A stretch of 64,000 nt of DNA, from positions 1 to 64,000 of the forward strand of contig NZ_CADIJL010000018.1 in the NCBI RefSeq assembly GCF_902859695.1, given 5' to 3'. The position numbers were made by a program, and so were the translations under genes. The notes beneath the pieces are model-generated. The model searched no databases. It worked only from the letters and a program-made list of their open reading frames with translations, and had not been told where the DNA came from. Source of the stretch: Achromobacter ruhlandii (GTDB lineage Bacteria; Pseudomonadota; Gammaproteobacteria; Burkholderiales; Burkholderiaceae_B). Shown here in pieces: positions 47,329 to 57,429 of the stretch. Each line of letters starts with the position of its first letter. Position 1 is the first letter of the stretch.

Positions 47329-48720
47329 GTGGCCGACAACGCGCAATTTCCCGCCTCCGTCTTCAAGGCCTATGACATCCGCGGCACCGTCCCGGACCTG
47401 ATCGACGCGCGCTTTGCCCGCTCGCTGGGCGCGGCGCTGGCGGCGGTCGCGCGCGAGCAGGGCGTGCAGACGCTGGTGGTGGGCCGCGACGGGCGGCTGA
47501 GCAGCGAAATGCTGTCCCAGGCGCTGCAGGAAGGCATGCTGGAGGGCGGCGTCGACACCCTGGATATCGGCCAGGTGCCCACGCCGCTGGTGTATTTCGC
47601 CGCCCACACCATGCAGACCGGCTCCGGCGTCGCCATCACCGGCAGCCACAATCCGCCCAAGTACAACGGCTTCAAGATGATGATGGGCGGCCGCGCGCTC
47701 TATGGCGACGACGTGCAGGCGCTGGCCCGGCGCATGAACGGCCCCACCGATGCGCCCGCCGCCCGCACCGGCGTGCGCCGCGAGCTGGACCTGGTGGCGG
47801 CCTACATCGCCCGTATCGCCTCGGGCGTCAAACTGGCCCGTCCCATGAAGATCGCGATCGATTGCGGCAACGGCGTGGCCGGCGCCATCGCGCCGCGGCT
47901 GTTCCGCGCCCTGGGTTGCGAGGTCACCGAGCTGTTCTGCGAGGTCGACGGCACCTTCCCCAATCACCATCCCGATCCGGCCGAACCCAAGAACCTGCAG
48001 GACCTGATCCATTGCCTGGCCACCACCGACTGCGAGCTTGGCCTGGCCTTCGACGGCGACGGCGATCGCCTCGGCGTGGTGACCAAGTCCGGCCAGATCA
48101 TCTGGCCCGACCGCCAGCTGGTGCTGTTCGCCCGCGACGTGCTCGAGCGCAATCCTGGCGCCACCATCATCTATGACGTCAAGTGCAGCCGGCACGTGGG
48201 CCTGTCGGTCGAGGCCGCGGGCGGCGAAGCGCTGATGTGGAAGACCGGGCATTCGCTGGTCAAGGCCAAGCTGGCCGAAACCGGCGCGCCGCTGGCCGGC
48301 GAAATGAGCGGCCACATCTTCTTCAAGGAGCGCTGGTACGGCTTTGACGACGGGCTCTATACCGGCGCCCGCCTGCTGGAGATCGTGTCACGCTACAGCG
48401 ACGCCGGGGCGCCCCTGGAGGCCCTGCCGCAAGACGTCTCCACGCCCGAGCTGAAGCTGGAAATGGAAGAAGGCCAGCCGTTCTCGCTGGTCCAGGCGCT
48501 GCAGGAACAGGGCCAGTTCCCGGGCGCCACTCGGGTCATCACCATCGACGGCGTGCGCGCCGAATACCCGGACGGCTTCGGCCTGGCCCGCCCGTCGAAC
48601 ACCACCCCGGTGGTGGTCCTGCGCTTCGAGGCACAGACCGCTGACGCCCTGGCCCGCATCCAGGGCGACTTCCGGCGCGAACTGGCTAAACTGGCCCCTC
48701 ACGCTATCCTGCCTTTCTAG
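47329..48720 (+). CDS. Phosphomannomutase/phosphoglucomutase (AlgC-type)
   Basis: A 463-residue alpha-D-phosphohexomutase that interconverts 1- and 6-phosphates of mannose or glucose, supplying sugar nucleotides for surface polysaccharides. The active-site phosphoserine is S106 in TGSHNPPKYNG, the metal loop is DGDGDR at 242-247, the sugar-binding loop is GEMSGHIFF and the phosphate-binding loop is RPSNTTP. The GTG start at 47329 is supported by AAGGAA 5 bases upstream and by matching the usual N-terminus before VFKAYDIRGT. It lies 7 bases before pgi. Confidence 0.93.
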   Translation: MADNAQFPASVFKAYDIRGTVPDLIDARFARSLGAALAAVAREQGVQTLVVGRDGRLSSEMLSQALQEGMLEGGVDTLDIGQVPTPLVYFAAHTMQTGSGVAITGSHNPPKYNGFKMMMGGRALYGDDVQALARRMNGPTDAPAARTGVRRELDLVAAYIARIASGVKLARPMKIAIDCGNGVAGAIAPRLFRALGCEVTELFCEVDGTFPNHHPDPAEPKNLQDLIHCLATTDCELGLAFDGDGDRLGVVTKSGQIIWPDRQLVLFARDVLERNPGATIIYDVKCSRHVGLSVEAAGGEALMWKTGHSLVKAKLAETGAPLAGEMSGHIFFKERWYGFDDGLYTGARLLEIVSRYSDAGAPLEALPQDVSTPELKLEMEEGQPFSLVQALQEQGQFPGATRVITIDGVRAEYPDGFGLARPSNTTPVVVLRFEAQTADALARIQGDFRRELAKLAPHAILPF

Positions 48721-48727
48721 ATTGCCC

Positions 48728-50287
48728 ATGTCTCTACCCAATAGTCCAGCCTGGCGAGCCTTCGCCGCCGCAGCCGCCTCGGCTCCCCTGCACGGCGAAC
48801 AACTGCGCCTGGTCAATGCTCCTGGACTACGTCTGGATCTGAGCGCGCAGGCCTATTCCCCGGCGCTGCAAGACGCCGGCGCCGCGCTGCTGGCGCAGCA
48901 GGACTTCGCTGCCGCGCGCGCCCGGCTGTTCGACGGCGGCGATGCCAACTGGACCGAGCGACGCCCGGCCTGGCACACCGCGCTGCGCGCGGCCCAGCCG
49001 CCCGCCATGGTCGCCGCCGCCGTGCTGGCTGAACGCGAACGCGTACGCCAGTTCGTGCGCCAGGCCGATGCCGCCAACCGCTACAGCTGCGTCCTGCACC
49101 TGGGCATAGGCGGCAGCGACTGGGGCCCCCGGCTGGTCACGCGCGCCTTGCGCCATGGCGGCTCGCGCCGGGAGGTACGCTTCGCCTCGAACGTCGATTC
49201 GCATTCGGTCGCCGACGCCATGAGCCGGCTGGATCCGCACAACACCCTGGTCATCGTCGCCTCCAAGTCCTTCACCACCACCGAGCCGCTGGCGAACGCC
49301 GAAGTCGCCATGAACTGGCTGCGCGAAGCCGGCGTGGCCGACCCGATCAAGCAGGTGGTGGCGATCACCGCCAACGTCGAAGCCGCGCTCAACCTGGGCA
49401 TTTCGCCCGATCACATCTTCCAGATCTGGGACTGGGTCGGCGGCCGCTATTCGCTCTGGTCGGCCATCGGCCTGCCGGTCGCGCTGGCGCTGGGCAATGA
49501 CACCTTCGACCAGCTGCTGGCCGGCGCCGCCGCCATGGACGAACATTTCCGCCAGGCGCCGCTGGCCGAGAACGCGCCGCTGCAGCTGGCGCTGGCCGGC
49601 GTCGTCAACCGCAGCGTGCTGGGCTTCGACTCGCTGGTCATCTCGCCCTACGATTCGCGCCTTTATCACGTGGTGCCGTGGGCCCAGCAGCTCGAAATGG
49701 AATCGCTGGGCAAGGTGGCCACCGCCGACGGCAGCCCGGCGGGCGTGCCGACCGGGCCTGCCGTGTGGGGCATGTCGGGCACCGACTGCCAGCACACCTT
49801 CTTCCAGTGGCTGCACCAGGACGCCGCGGGCGCGCCCGTCGACTTCATCCTGTGCGAACAGCCCGACCATGCCTATGCGCGCCACCATGAACTGCTGATC
49901 GCCAATTGCCTGGCCCAGCGCGCCGCGCTGCTGCGCGGCAAGTCGTTCGACGAGGCGCTGGCCGAGACGTCGCAGGTCGAATCCGATCCGGCGCGCGCCC
50001 GCCTGCTGGCGCAGCACAAGGTCCACCCGGGTGGGCGGCCGTCTTCGCTGATCGTGCTGCCGCGCCTGGAGGCCTACACACTCGGCGCGCTGCTGGCGCT
50101 CTACGAGCACAAGGTGTTCACGCAGGGCGTGATCTGGGGCATCAATCCGTTCGACCAATGGGGCGTGGAGTTCGGCAAGGCGCTGGCCAAGAACATCATC
50201 CGCGAGCTGGACGCGCCCGCCCAGCAGGCGGCGCCGCAGGATCCCTCCACGCGCTTCTGGATCGACGCCATCGCGCGACGCGACTGA
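48728..50287 (+). CDS. pgi: Glucose-6-phosphate isomerase
   Basis: Pgi interconverts glucose 6-phosphate and fructose 6-phosphate. The 519-residue protein has the family signatures LHLGIGGSDWGPRLV, VIVASKSFTTTEPLAN, the GGRYSLWSAIGLP segment, LEMESLGK and the C-terminal GALLALYEHKVFTQGVIWGINPFDQWGVE region. It is slightly shorter than E. coli Pgi (549). Coupled to the phosphohexomutase gene, it links central metabolism to precursors for the neighbouring polysaccharide locus. Confidence 0.96.
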   Translation: MSLPNSPAWRAFAAAAASAPLHGEQLRLVNAPGLRLDLSAQAYSPALQDAGAALLAQQDFAAARARLFDGGDANWTERRPAWHTALRAAQPPAMVAAAVLAERERVRQFVRQADAANRYSCVLHLGIGGSDWGPRLVTRALRHGGSRREVRFASNVDSHSVADAMSRLDPHNTLVIVASKSFTTTEPLANAEVAMNWLREAGVADPIKQVVAITANVEAALNLGISPDHIFQIWDWVGGRYSLWSAIGLPVALALGNDTFDQLLAGAAAMDEHFRQAPLAENAPLQLALAGVVNRSVLGFDSLVISPYDSRLYHVVPWAQQLEMESLGKVATADGSPAGVPTGPAVWGMSGTDCQHTFFQWLHQDAAGAPVDFILCEQPDHAYARHHELLIANCLAQRAALLRGKSFDEALAETSQVESDPARARLLAQHKVHPGGRPSSLIVLPRLEAYTLGALLALYEHKVFTQGVIWGINPFDQWGVEFGKALAKNIIRELDAPAQQAAPQDPSTRFWIDAIARRD

Positions 50288-50363
50288 GCGCCCCACGGGG
50301 CTGCTATGGACAGGACGCCATGACGGGCGAATAATGGCCCGTCGTCCTTTCCCGGAGCGCCCC

Positions 50364-52043
50364 ATGCCTACGCCAGTTCGCAGCACCGCACGGATCCTGG
50401 CCGCCTTGGCGCTATGCGCGGCAACCGTCGCGCAGGCGCAGTCCTCCCCCTCCCCCGGCATGGTCGCCGCGGCCAATCCGTTGGCCGCGGCCGCGGGGCT
50501 CGACGCGCTCAAGCGCGGCGGCAGCGTGGTCGACGCCGCCATCGCCGTGCAGATGGTGCTGACCGTGGTCGAGCCGCAATCGTCCGGGTTGGGCGGCGGC
50601 ACGCTGATGCTGGTGTGGGACCAGGCCAGCGGCACCCTGTCCGCGCTGGACGGCCTGGCGGCGGCGCCCGCGCGCACCACCGCCAGCCTGCGCACCGACA
50701 TCGACGGCGCCACGCTGCCGCTCAAGGACGTGGCCCGGCTGGGCCGCCCGGTCGGCGTGCCCGGCACCGTGCGCGTGATGGCGCTGGCGCACCAGCGCCA
50801 GGGCAAGCTGCCGTGGGCCAGCTTGTTCCAGGCCGGCATCCGCAGCGCCGAAGAAGGCTTCCCGATGTCGCCCTACCTGCACGACAGCCTGCAACGGCTG
50901 CCGCAGCTGGCCGAGAACCCCGCGATCCGCCAGGTGTTCTACGACGCGCAGGGCCAGTTGCTGCCGGTGGGCGCCACGGTGCGCAACCCGTTGCTGGCCG
51001 ACGCCTTGCGCAAGGTCGCGGCCGATCCCGACGCCATCAACCACGGCGCGCTCAGTGCCGACATCCTCGCCGTGATCGGCGCCGGCAAGCATCCCAGCCT
51101 GATCCAGGCACAGGACCTGGCCGCCTACCGCCCGGTCGAGCGCACGCCGATCTGTGGCCCGTTCCTGTCCTGGAAGGTCTGCACCTTTCCGCCCCCCAGC
51201 TTCGGCGGCGTCTCGGTGCTGCAGCAGTTGGGCATGCTGGCCGCGCGCCGCATCGACACGCTGGCGCCGGGCTCCGCCCAGGCCGATCACCTGTTGATCG
51301 ACAGCGCCCGCCTCGCCCGCGCCGACCGCCTGGCCTATATCGGCGATCCCGACCAGGTCAAGGCGCCGGTCCGGCAACTCATCGCGCCCGACTACGTGCG
51401 CCAGCGCGCCACCCTGCTGTCCGGCAAGGCGGTGACGCAGCCGCGTCCCGGCGTGTTCGCAGGCGTGGCGGCGCCCGGCGGCGCCGAGGCCCCGGGCACC
51501 ACCGAAACCAGCCAGGTCGCCATCGTCGATGCGCACGGCAACGCCCTGTCCATGACCACCACCATCAACCTGAACTTCGGTTCGTGGCTGATGCCGCACG
51601 GCTTCTTCCTGAACAACGCCCTGACCAACTTCTCATCGGCGCACGGCAAGGGTGCGCCCAACGCCATGGCGCCCAACAAGCGGCCGGTCACCTCGATGGC
51701 GCCGACCATGGTGTTCGATGGCGATGGCAAGCTGGCGCTGGTCACCGGCTCGGCCGGCGGCGGCTATATCGTCGACTACATCGCCCAGGCCGTGGTGGGC
51801 ACGCTGGCCTGGGGGCTGCGCCCGGCCGATGCGCTGGCGCTGCCGCACGTCGCCGGCAATACCGGCCGCAGCCAGGTCGAAAAGGGCCGGGTGCCGCCGC
51901 AGGCGGCGGCGCAACTGGCCGCGCAGGGCCACAAGGTCGAGCAGGTCGAAATGAAAAGCGGCGCCGCCGCGATCCGCGTGACGCCGCAAGGACTGGACGG
52001 CGCCGCCGATCCGCGCCGCGATGGCGCCGCGCTGGGCGGCTGA
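50364..52043 (+). CDS. ggt: Periplasmic gamma-glutamyltransferase
   Basis: A 559-residue N-terminal-nucleophile hydrolase that cleaves gamma-glutamyl bonds of glutathione and transfers or hydrolyses the glutamyl group. A signal peptide (about 1-25, ending ATVAQAQ) directs it to the periplasm. The autoprocessing site and nucleophile are T379 in APGTTETSQVAIVD, followed by MTTTINLNFGSW, and GSAGGGYIVDYIAQ near the C-terminus is the oxyanion GG region. GGAG lies 6 bases before the ATG at 50364. The gene stands alone and is convergent with the polysaccharide operon, 4 bases away. Confidence 0.9.
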   Translation: MPTPVRSTARILAALALCAATVAQAQSSPSPGMVAAANPLAAAAGLDALKRGGSVVDAAIAVQMVLTVVEPQSSGLGGGTLMLVWDQASGTLSALDGLAAAPARTTASLRTDIDGATLPLKDVARLGRPVGVPGTVRVMALAHQRQGKLPWASLFQAGIRSAEEGFPMSPYLHDSLQRLPQLAENPAIRQVFYDAQGQLLPVGATVRNPLLADALRKVAADPDAINHGALSADILAVIGAGKHPSLIQAQDLAAYRPVERTPICGPFLSWKVCTFPPPSFGGVSVLQQLGMLAARRIDTLAPGSAQADHLLIDSARLARADRLAYIGDPDQVKAPVRQLIAPDYVRQRATLLSGKAVTQPRPGVFAGVAAPGGAEAPGTTETSQVAIVDAHGNALSMTTTINLNFGSWLMPHGFFLNNALTNFSSAHGKGAPNAMAPNKRPVTSMAPTMVFDGDGKLALVTGSAGGGYIVDYIAQAVVGTLAWGLRPADALALPHVAGNTGRSQVEKGRVPPQAAAQLAAQGHKVEQVEMKSGAAAIRVTPQGLDGAADPRRDGAALGG

Positions 52044-52047
52044 GGCC

Positions 52048-53181
52048 TCAGGCGCTGAGCGTGTCGTACAGCTCGACGTGGATGCGGGCGACGCGCTCGA
52101 TGTTGAATTCGCGTTCGGCCAGGGCGCGGCCGGCCGCGCCCATGGCCTGGCGCAAGGCGCTGTCGCCGGCCAGCCGGGCGATGGCGTCCGCCAGCGCCTG
52201 CGGGTCGCGCACCGGCACCAGTAGTCCGGTCTTGTCCGGATCGATCGCATCGCGGCATCCCGGCACGTCGGTGGTGACCACGGCGCGCGCGCAGGCGGCG
52301 GCCTCGATCAAGGACTTGGGCAGCCCTTCGCGATAGGACGGCAGCACGGCGATGTGCGAAGCGGCGTACAGCCGCGGCACATCGTTGCGCTCGCCCAATG
52401 CCTCGACGCAGCCCTCCGCCTGCCAGGCCTGGACCTCGGCCGGCGTAGCCGAGGCCGGATTGCCGGCATCCACGCCGCCCACCAGCCGCATCGTCACCGG
52501 CATGCCGCGTTCGCGCAGCAAGCGCGCGGCCTGCACGAATTCCTGCACCCCCTTGTCGCGCAGCAGGCGCGCCACCATGGTCACCACCACCGGCGGCGCC
52601 GGCGGCTCGGGCTGTGCGCGGTATTGGTCCAGATCGACCCCGGCGCCACGGATCAGCACCACCTGTTCGTCGCGCACCGCGCCAAGCGACTGCAGCAGGT
52701 CGCGGTCGCTGCGGTTCTGGAAAATGACGCGGCTGTTCCGATGGCCCAATGCGAGCCGGTACAGCCGCGCCACCACCGCCCGCACCAACCGCATCTTCAG
52801 CGAATTGGACAGGAACACGAAGCCCAGCCCGGATATCGCCGCCACCATGCCCGGCACCCGCGCCAGCCGCGCGGCAATGCCGCCGTACAGGACCGGCTTG
52901 ATGGTCACCAGGTGCACCACCTGTGGCCGCAGGCGCCGGAACAGCCGCCACAGCGCCACCAGCGTGCCCAGCTCCTGTAACGGGTGCTTGCCGCTGCGCG
53001 TCATCGGAATGACGTGGTGGGTCATGCCCAGCGCCTGGATCTCGGCCACCGCGGGGCCGTCCATCGTCGCCACGTGCACGTCATAGCCGGCGCGCTGCGC
53101 GGCCAGCGCCACCGGCACCCGGTGCGACATGAAGAAGGCCGGGTTGTTGACCACGAACAGCAGACGACGGGCGGCACTCAT
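52048..53181 (-). CDS. GT4-family glycosyltransferase (last gene of the polysaccharide operon)
   Basis: A 377-residue GT-B fold transferase. N-terminal domain: LLFVVNNPAFFMSHRVPVAL and MTHHVIPMTRSGKHPLQELG with VVHLVTIKPVLYGGIAAR; C-terminal nucleotide-sugar domain: VVVTMVARLLRDKGVQEFVQ and the EX7E motif in SYREGLPKSLIEAAA. These features resemble PglA/WbpU-type HexNAc transferases that extend undecaprenyl-linked sugars. Its ATG overlaps the preceding stop (ATGA). The acceptor and donor are unknown. Confidence 0.88.
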   Translation of the reverse strand: MSAARRLLFVVNNPAFFMSHRVPVALAAQRAGYDVHVATMDGPAVAEIQALGMTHHVIPMTRSGKHPLQELGTLVALWRLFRRLRPQVVHLVTIKPVLYGGIAARLARVPGMVAAISGLGFVFLSNSLKMRLVRAVVARLYRLALGHRNSRVIFQNRSDRDLLQSLGAVRDEQVVLIRGAGVDLDQYRAQPEPPAPPVVVTMVARLLRDKGVQEFVQAARLLRERGMPVTMRLVGGVDAGNPASATPAEVQAWQAEGCVEALGERNDVPRLYAASHIAVLPSYREGLPKSLIEAAACARAVVTTDVPGCRDAIDPDKTGLLVPVRDPQALADAIARLAGDSALRQAMGAAGRALAEREFNIERVARIHVELYDTLSA

Positions 53182-54335
53182 GCCGATGCTCCGGAAAGGC
53201 GGCGCCACACCGCGATGTAGTCCCGCACCATGCGGGCCAGGTCGAAATTGGCCAGCACCCGGGCGCGGCCGGCCTCGCCCGCACGCCCCTGCCCGCGCGA
53301 GGCCACGTCGCGCAGCGCGGTCTCGATGCCGCGCGCCAGCGCCTCGGGCTGCTCTGGCGGCACCACCACGCCGGTATCGCCGACGATATAGGCGGCGTCG
53401 CCCACATCCGTCACCACGCAATAGACGCCGCAGGCCATGGCCTCCGCCACCACATTGGGAAAGCCTTCCGCGCAGCTGGACAGCACATGCAGGTCCAGGC
53501 CGTTCATCACGGCCGGCACGTCGTCGCTGGGCCCGGCCAGCACCAGGCGTTCGCGCAGGCCGAGCTTGTCGACCAGCGCCATCAGTTCGGGGTTATCGAT
53601 CGTCATGCCGCGCCCCACCAGCACGCAGCGCAAGCCGGCGTCGCGTCCGTCGCGCACCAGCGCCGCGACCGCGCGCAGCAGATTGGCGTGGTCTTTCAAG
53701 GGATCCCAACGCGCCACGCAGCCGATCACCGGCACATCGCCGTCCAGGCCCCACTGGGCGCGCACCCGCGCGCGGGCGGCCGCATCCGGCGCGTAGCGCG
53801 ACAGGTCATAGCCATTGGAGATCACCGCCATGCGATCGCGGCGATAGCCCTTGGCGGCGTGGCGCTCGGCCGCGTCCTGTGCGGCGCACACGATCGCGCC
53901 CGGCAGCACGCCCGACAGCAGCGCGCAGGCGCGCAGCACCATGCGGGCCGAGCGGCTGCTGCGCTCCAGGTGGGCGCCGGAATTGCGGATGCCCCAGGCC
54001 ACGGCGCGCACACCCGCCAGGCGGGCCGCCAGGCCCCCGATCAGGTCGGCGTGATACATCCAGGTCTGCACGGCATCGGGCCGGGCGCCGGCGATCAGGC
54101 GGCGCAGCGCCATGAAACCGCCCAGCGTGATCCGGCCCCGCGGCATGCCCAGCGCGTGCACCGTGACGCCGGCGGCGCGCAGCCGTTCGCCATAGATGCC
54201 GTCGTCGGTCAGCGACACGACGATGTGCTCGACCTCCTGCCCGGGAAACGTGGCCAGCCGCCACAGCACCGATTCCGCGCCGCCCTGGCCCAAGCCGGTG
54301 ATCACGTGCACGACGCGCAATGCGGCGGCGCTCAT
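53178..54335 (-). CDS. GT4-family glycosyltransferase
   Basis: A 385-residue GT-B glycosyltransferase: VVHVITGLGQGGAESVLWRL at the N-terminus, the Gly-rich loop acceptor region, the nucleotide-binding VIGCVARWDPLKDHANLLRA and the EX7E motif ASCAEGFPNVVAEAMA type sequence near residue 300. The ATG at 54335 overlaps the stop of the upstream transferase (ATGA), and its own stop overlaps the next start, so three transferases are translated as a chain. Sugar specificity is unknown. Confidence 0.88.
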   Translation of the reverse strand: MSAAALRVVHVITGLGQGGAESVLWRLATFPGQEVEHIVVSLTDDGIYGERLRAAGVTVHALGMPRGRITLGGFMALRRLIAGARPDAVQTWMYHADLIGGLAARLAGVRAVAWGIRNSGAHLERSSRSARMVLRACALLSGVLPGAIVCAAQDAAERHAAKGYRRDRMAVISNGYDLSRYAPDAAARARVRAQWGLDGDVPVIGCVARWDPLKDHANLLRAVAALVRDGRDAGLRCVLVGRGMTIDNPELMALVDKLGLRERLVLAGPSDDVPAVMNGLDLHVLSSCAEGFPNVVAEAMACGVYCVVTDVGDAAYIVGDTGVVVPPEQPEALARGIETALRDVASRGQGRAGEAGRARVLANFDLARMVRDYIAVWRRLSGASA

Positions 54336-55447
54336 CGCCCTTCCCTCACGGCCTCGAACAACTCGTCCCATTCGGTCAGCACGCTGGCCAGCGCATAGCG
54401 CTGGCGCACCGCGTCGGCGCCGCGCTCTCCCAGTTGCCGGCGCAATCCCACATCGCCCAGCAGGCGGCGCAGGGCCTCGCGCAGGGCATCGCGGTTGCCA
54501 GCGGGCACCAGCAGGGCGTCCTGGCCGTCGCGCGTCATTTCGCGCGGACCGCTGGGGCAGTCGAAGGCGGCGCAGGGCAGGCCCAGCGCCATCGCTTCCA
54601 ACAGCACATTGGGAAAACCTTCCACCAGCGAGCTGAGCACGAAGGCCTGGCCCCGCGCCAGTTCGTCCCAGGGCGTCTCGGTGCGGCCCGGCAGGCTGAC
54701 GCGCCCGTCCAGGCCGAGGTTCGCGACCTGGCGCTCCAGCGCGCCGCGCTCGGGGCCCTCGCCCCAGATGCGCAGGTTCCAATCGGGGAATTCAGGCGCC
54801 AGCTGCGCGAATACGTCGATCAGCAGGTCGAACTGCTTGTCGGTCACCAGCCGCCCCATCGCCAGCAACGTGCGGGGCGCGTCATCCTCGCGCTGGACGA
54901 CCCGCGGCGCGTCCAGCAAGGGCGCCGGCAGCGGGTTGGGAATCACGGCCAGGCGCTTGATGCCCGGCACCTGGCGCGAGAACGGGCCGGCCGTGTCGGC
55001 CGCCTGCACCGTCACCATGTCGGCGCGCGGATACAGCAGGCGGCGCAGCCGGCGCCAGACCGTGCCGGTGGTGGTTTCGGCGACCGGATTGGTGCGCTCG
55101 CAGACGATCAGCGGCACGCGCAGGCCGCGGGTGGCCAGGATGGCGGCCACGTTGACGTTGGTCAGGAACGACACCACCGCGTCCGGCGCCGTGTCGCGGA
55201 TGTGGCGGCGCAGCGCCAGCAGGCGCCTGAACGCGGCCATCGGGCCGGAGACGCGCGTGCCGGCCAGATCCGCCAGCCAGGCGAGCCTGACCTTGTCCGA
55301 CAGCGGGTAGAAGCAGGTGCCCTTGGACGAATAGGTCGGCGTCAGGGTGACGTCGTCGCCGCGTTCGGCCCACGCGTTGACCAGCGTGGCGGCCACGCGC
55401 TCGGCGCCCCCGGCATGCATGGAACTGACCAGCATCAGTATCTTCAT
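54332..55447 (-). CDS. GT4-family glycosyltransferase (paralogue of the gene at 57430-58575)
   Basis: A 371-residue GT-B protein beginning MKILMLVSSMHAGGAERVAA, with LLAMGRLVTDKQFDLLIDVF and the EX7E motif EGFPNVLLEAMA. It resembles the transferase at 57430-58575 over its full length, sharing for example AVIPNP, RVSLPGR and FDCxxGPRE, so the two probably arose by duplication and flank asnB. It starts 3 bases after the asnB stop. Confidence 0.88.
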   Translation of the reverse strand: MKILMLVSSMHAGGAERVAATLVNAWAERGDDVTLTPTYSSKGTCFYPLSDKVRLAWLADLAGTRVSGPMAAFRRLLALRRHIRDTAPDAVVSFLTNVNVAAILATRGLRVPLIVCERTNPVAETTTGTVWRRLRRLLYPRADMVTVQAADTAGPFSRQVPGIKRLAVIPNPLPAPLLDAPRVVQREDDAPRTLLAMGRLVTDKQFDLLIDVFAQLAPEFPDWNLRIWGEGPERGALERQVANLGLDGRVSLPGRTETPWDELARGQAFVLSSLVEGFPNVLLEAMALGLPCAAFDCPSGPREMTRDGQDALLVPAGNRDALREALRRLLGDVGLRRQLGERGADAVRQRYALASVLTEWDELFEAVREGR

Positions 55448-55450
55448 TCG

Positions 55451-57382
55451 TCAGCGACTCCCAACCGATCCTCCCTGTTCGCCACCGGCGCGGTAGCGGT
55501 CCAGCCAGGCCTGCATCATCAGCACGCCCCACAGATGGCTATCCCAATTGCGATGTCCGGACACGTGTTCGCGCCACTTGCGCAGGATGGGTTCGGGCTC
55601 GAACCAGCCTTCCTGGCGCAGGCGCGCCGGATCCAGCAGCGCCTCGGCCCAGTCGCGCAGGGGGCCGCGCAGCCAGGCCGCCAGCGGCACGGCAAAGCCG
55701 CGCTTGGGCCGATCCACCAGCGCCTGCGGCACGTGGCGGTACAGCACCTGGCGCAACAGCCACTTGCCGGTGGCGCCGCGCACCTTGTACTGGTGCGGCA
55801 GGCTCCAGGCGAATTCATAGACGCGGTGATCGATCAGCGGCACGCGGGTCTCCAGGCTCACCGCCATGGCGGCGCGGTCCACCTTCACCAGGATGTCGTC
55901 CGGCAGATAGGTCACGGTATCGAGCTTCATCATGGATTCGAAGGTCGAGCCGCGCATCGCCTGCGCGAATTCGGACACCGGCTCCACGCCGCCCTTGACC
56001 ACGCGCGCCGGGTCCGACCAGTACGACACGAACAGGCGGTAGAAATCGCCGCGCGAATCGGCGCGCAGCAATTCGCCCAGCTTGCCGACCTTGCCGCGCC
56101 AGGCGCCGCGCCCCGGCAGGTGGGTCGAGGCGCTGAGCAGCGCGCCGGCCGGCGTGCGCAGCAACGACGGAATGCGCTCGCACTTCTGCCACCAGTTGTT
56201 GACGCGGAAATAGCGCGAGTATCCGCCGAACAGTTCGTCGCCGCCGTCGCCGGACAGCGCCACCGTGACGTGCTGGCGCGCCATGCGCGTCACCAGCGAG
56301 GTCGGGATCTGCGACGAATCGGCGAACGGTTCGTCGTACATGTCGGCCAGGTTCGGCACCACCGCCAGCGCATCGTCGGCGGTGACGTACAGCTCGGTGT
56401 GGTCGGTGCCCAGGTGCATGGCCACCGCCTTGGCGTGCTGCGCCTCGTCGTAGCCCTTCTCATGGAAACCGATGGCGAAGGTGCGCACCGGCTGCGAGCT
56501 CTGCGCCTGCATCAGCGAGACGATGGTGGACGAGTCGATGCCGCCCGACAGGAACGCGCCCAGGCTGACGTCGGACAGCATCTGGCCGCCCACGGCCTTG
56601 GACAGCACGCCTTCGAGCGCGTCGGTGGCCTGCGCGTCGGACTCGAACGACAGCAGCGATTGCGCCGCGGTATCCGCGGCGTCGCGCGCCGACCAGTACA
56701 CGCGCGGTTCGGGCATGCGGCGGCTGCGGGTGTCGTCGGCGGTGAATTCGATCCAGGTGCCCGGGGGCAGCTTGGCGATGCCTTCGTAGATGGATTGCGG
56801 CGCCGGAATGTAGTTGTGCCGCATGAACGACGCCAACGCATTGCGGTTCAGGTTGCGGCCGAACCCGGGGATCGGCATCAGGCCCTTGAGTTCCGAGGCG
56901 AACACCAGCTCGGCGCCCGAGTAACCGTAGTACAGCGGCTTTTCGCCCATGCGGTCGCGCGCCAGCACCAGCTTGCGCGAGGCGCGGTCCCACAGCGCGA
57001 TGGCGAACATGCCGACCGAGGCCTGCAGCGTCGCCTCGATGCCCAGCGCGGTGAAGCCCGCCAGCAGCGTCTCGGTATCGGAATGGCCGCGCCAGGACGG
57101 CGCCAGGCCCGATGCCTCGAGCTGCTGGCGCATGTCCATGTGGTTGTAGATCTCGCCGTTGAACACCATCACGTAGCGGCCGCAGGCGGACACCATCGGC
57201 TGATGCCCGGCTTCGGTCAGGTCCTGGATCGCCAGGCGCACGTGCGCCAGCGCCAACTCGGCGCCGGTGTCTTCCCAGAAGCCGTTGCTGTCCGGCCCGC
57301 GGTGGCGGATGCGCCGGCAGCTTTCCGCCAGCACTTGCGCCTTGTCACCCAGGGGGCCCCAAATTCCGACAATTCCACACAT
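55451..57382 (-). CDS. asnB: AsnB-type glutamine-dependent amidotransferase of the polysaccharide locus
   Basis: A 643-residue class II glutamine amidotransferase with synthetase domain. The N-terminal nucleophile is C2 (MCGIVGIWG), followed by RHRGPDSNG and VFNGEIYNH of the glutaminase, and the ATP-pyrophosphatase motif LSGGIDSSTIVSL; LSGDGGDELFGGY also matches. Inside surface-glycan loci (for example P. aeruginosa O6 WbpS and Bordetella WbmI) such proteins amidate hexuronic acid residues rather than make asparagine. With the HexNAc dehydrogenase nearby, formation of a GalNAc-uronamide residue is the best inference; true asparagine synthesis is not excluded. Confidence 0.88.
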   Translation of the reverse strand: MCGIVGIWGPLGDKAQVLAESCRRIRHRGPDSNGFWEDTGAELALAHVRLAIQDLTEAGHQPMVSACGRYVMVFNGEIYNHMDMRQQLEASGLAPSWRGHSDTETLLAGFTALGIEATLQASVGMFAIALWDRASRKLVLARDRMGEKPLYYGYSGAELVFASELKGLMPIPGFGRNLNRNALASFMRHNYIPAPQSIYEGIAKLPPGTWIEFTADDTRSRRMPEPRVYWSARDAADTAAQSLLSFESDAQATDALEGVLSKAVGGQMLSDVSLGAFLSGGIDSSTIVSLMQAQSSQPVRTFAIGFHEKGYDEAQHAKAVAMHLGTDHTELYVTADDALAVVPNLADMYDEPFADSSQIPTSLVTRMARQHVTVALSGDGGDELFGGYSRYFRVNNWWQKCERIPSLLRTPAGALLSASTHLPGRGAWRGKVGKLGELLRADSRGDFYRLFVSYWSDPARVVKGGVEPVSEFAQAMRGSTFESMMKLDTVTYLPDDILVKVDRAAMAVSLETRVPLIDHRVYEFAWSLPHQYKVRGATGKWLLRQVLYRHVPQALVDRPKRGFAVPLAAWLRGPLRDWAEALLDPARLRQEGWFEPEPILRKWREHVSGHRNWDSHLWGVLMMQAWLDRYRAGGEQGGSVGSR

Positions 57383-57429
57383 GATTTTCAGGTTCTCGTG
57401 GTCACCGCAGCAACGGCATGGCGCGCGGC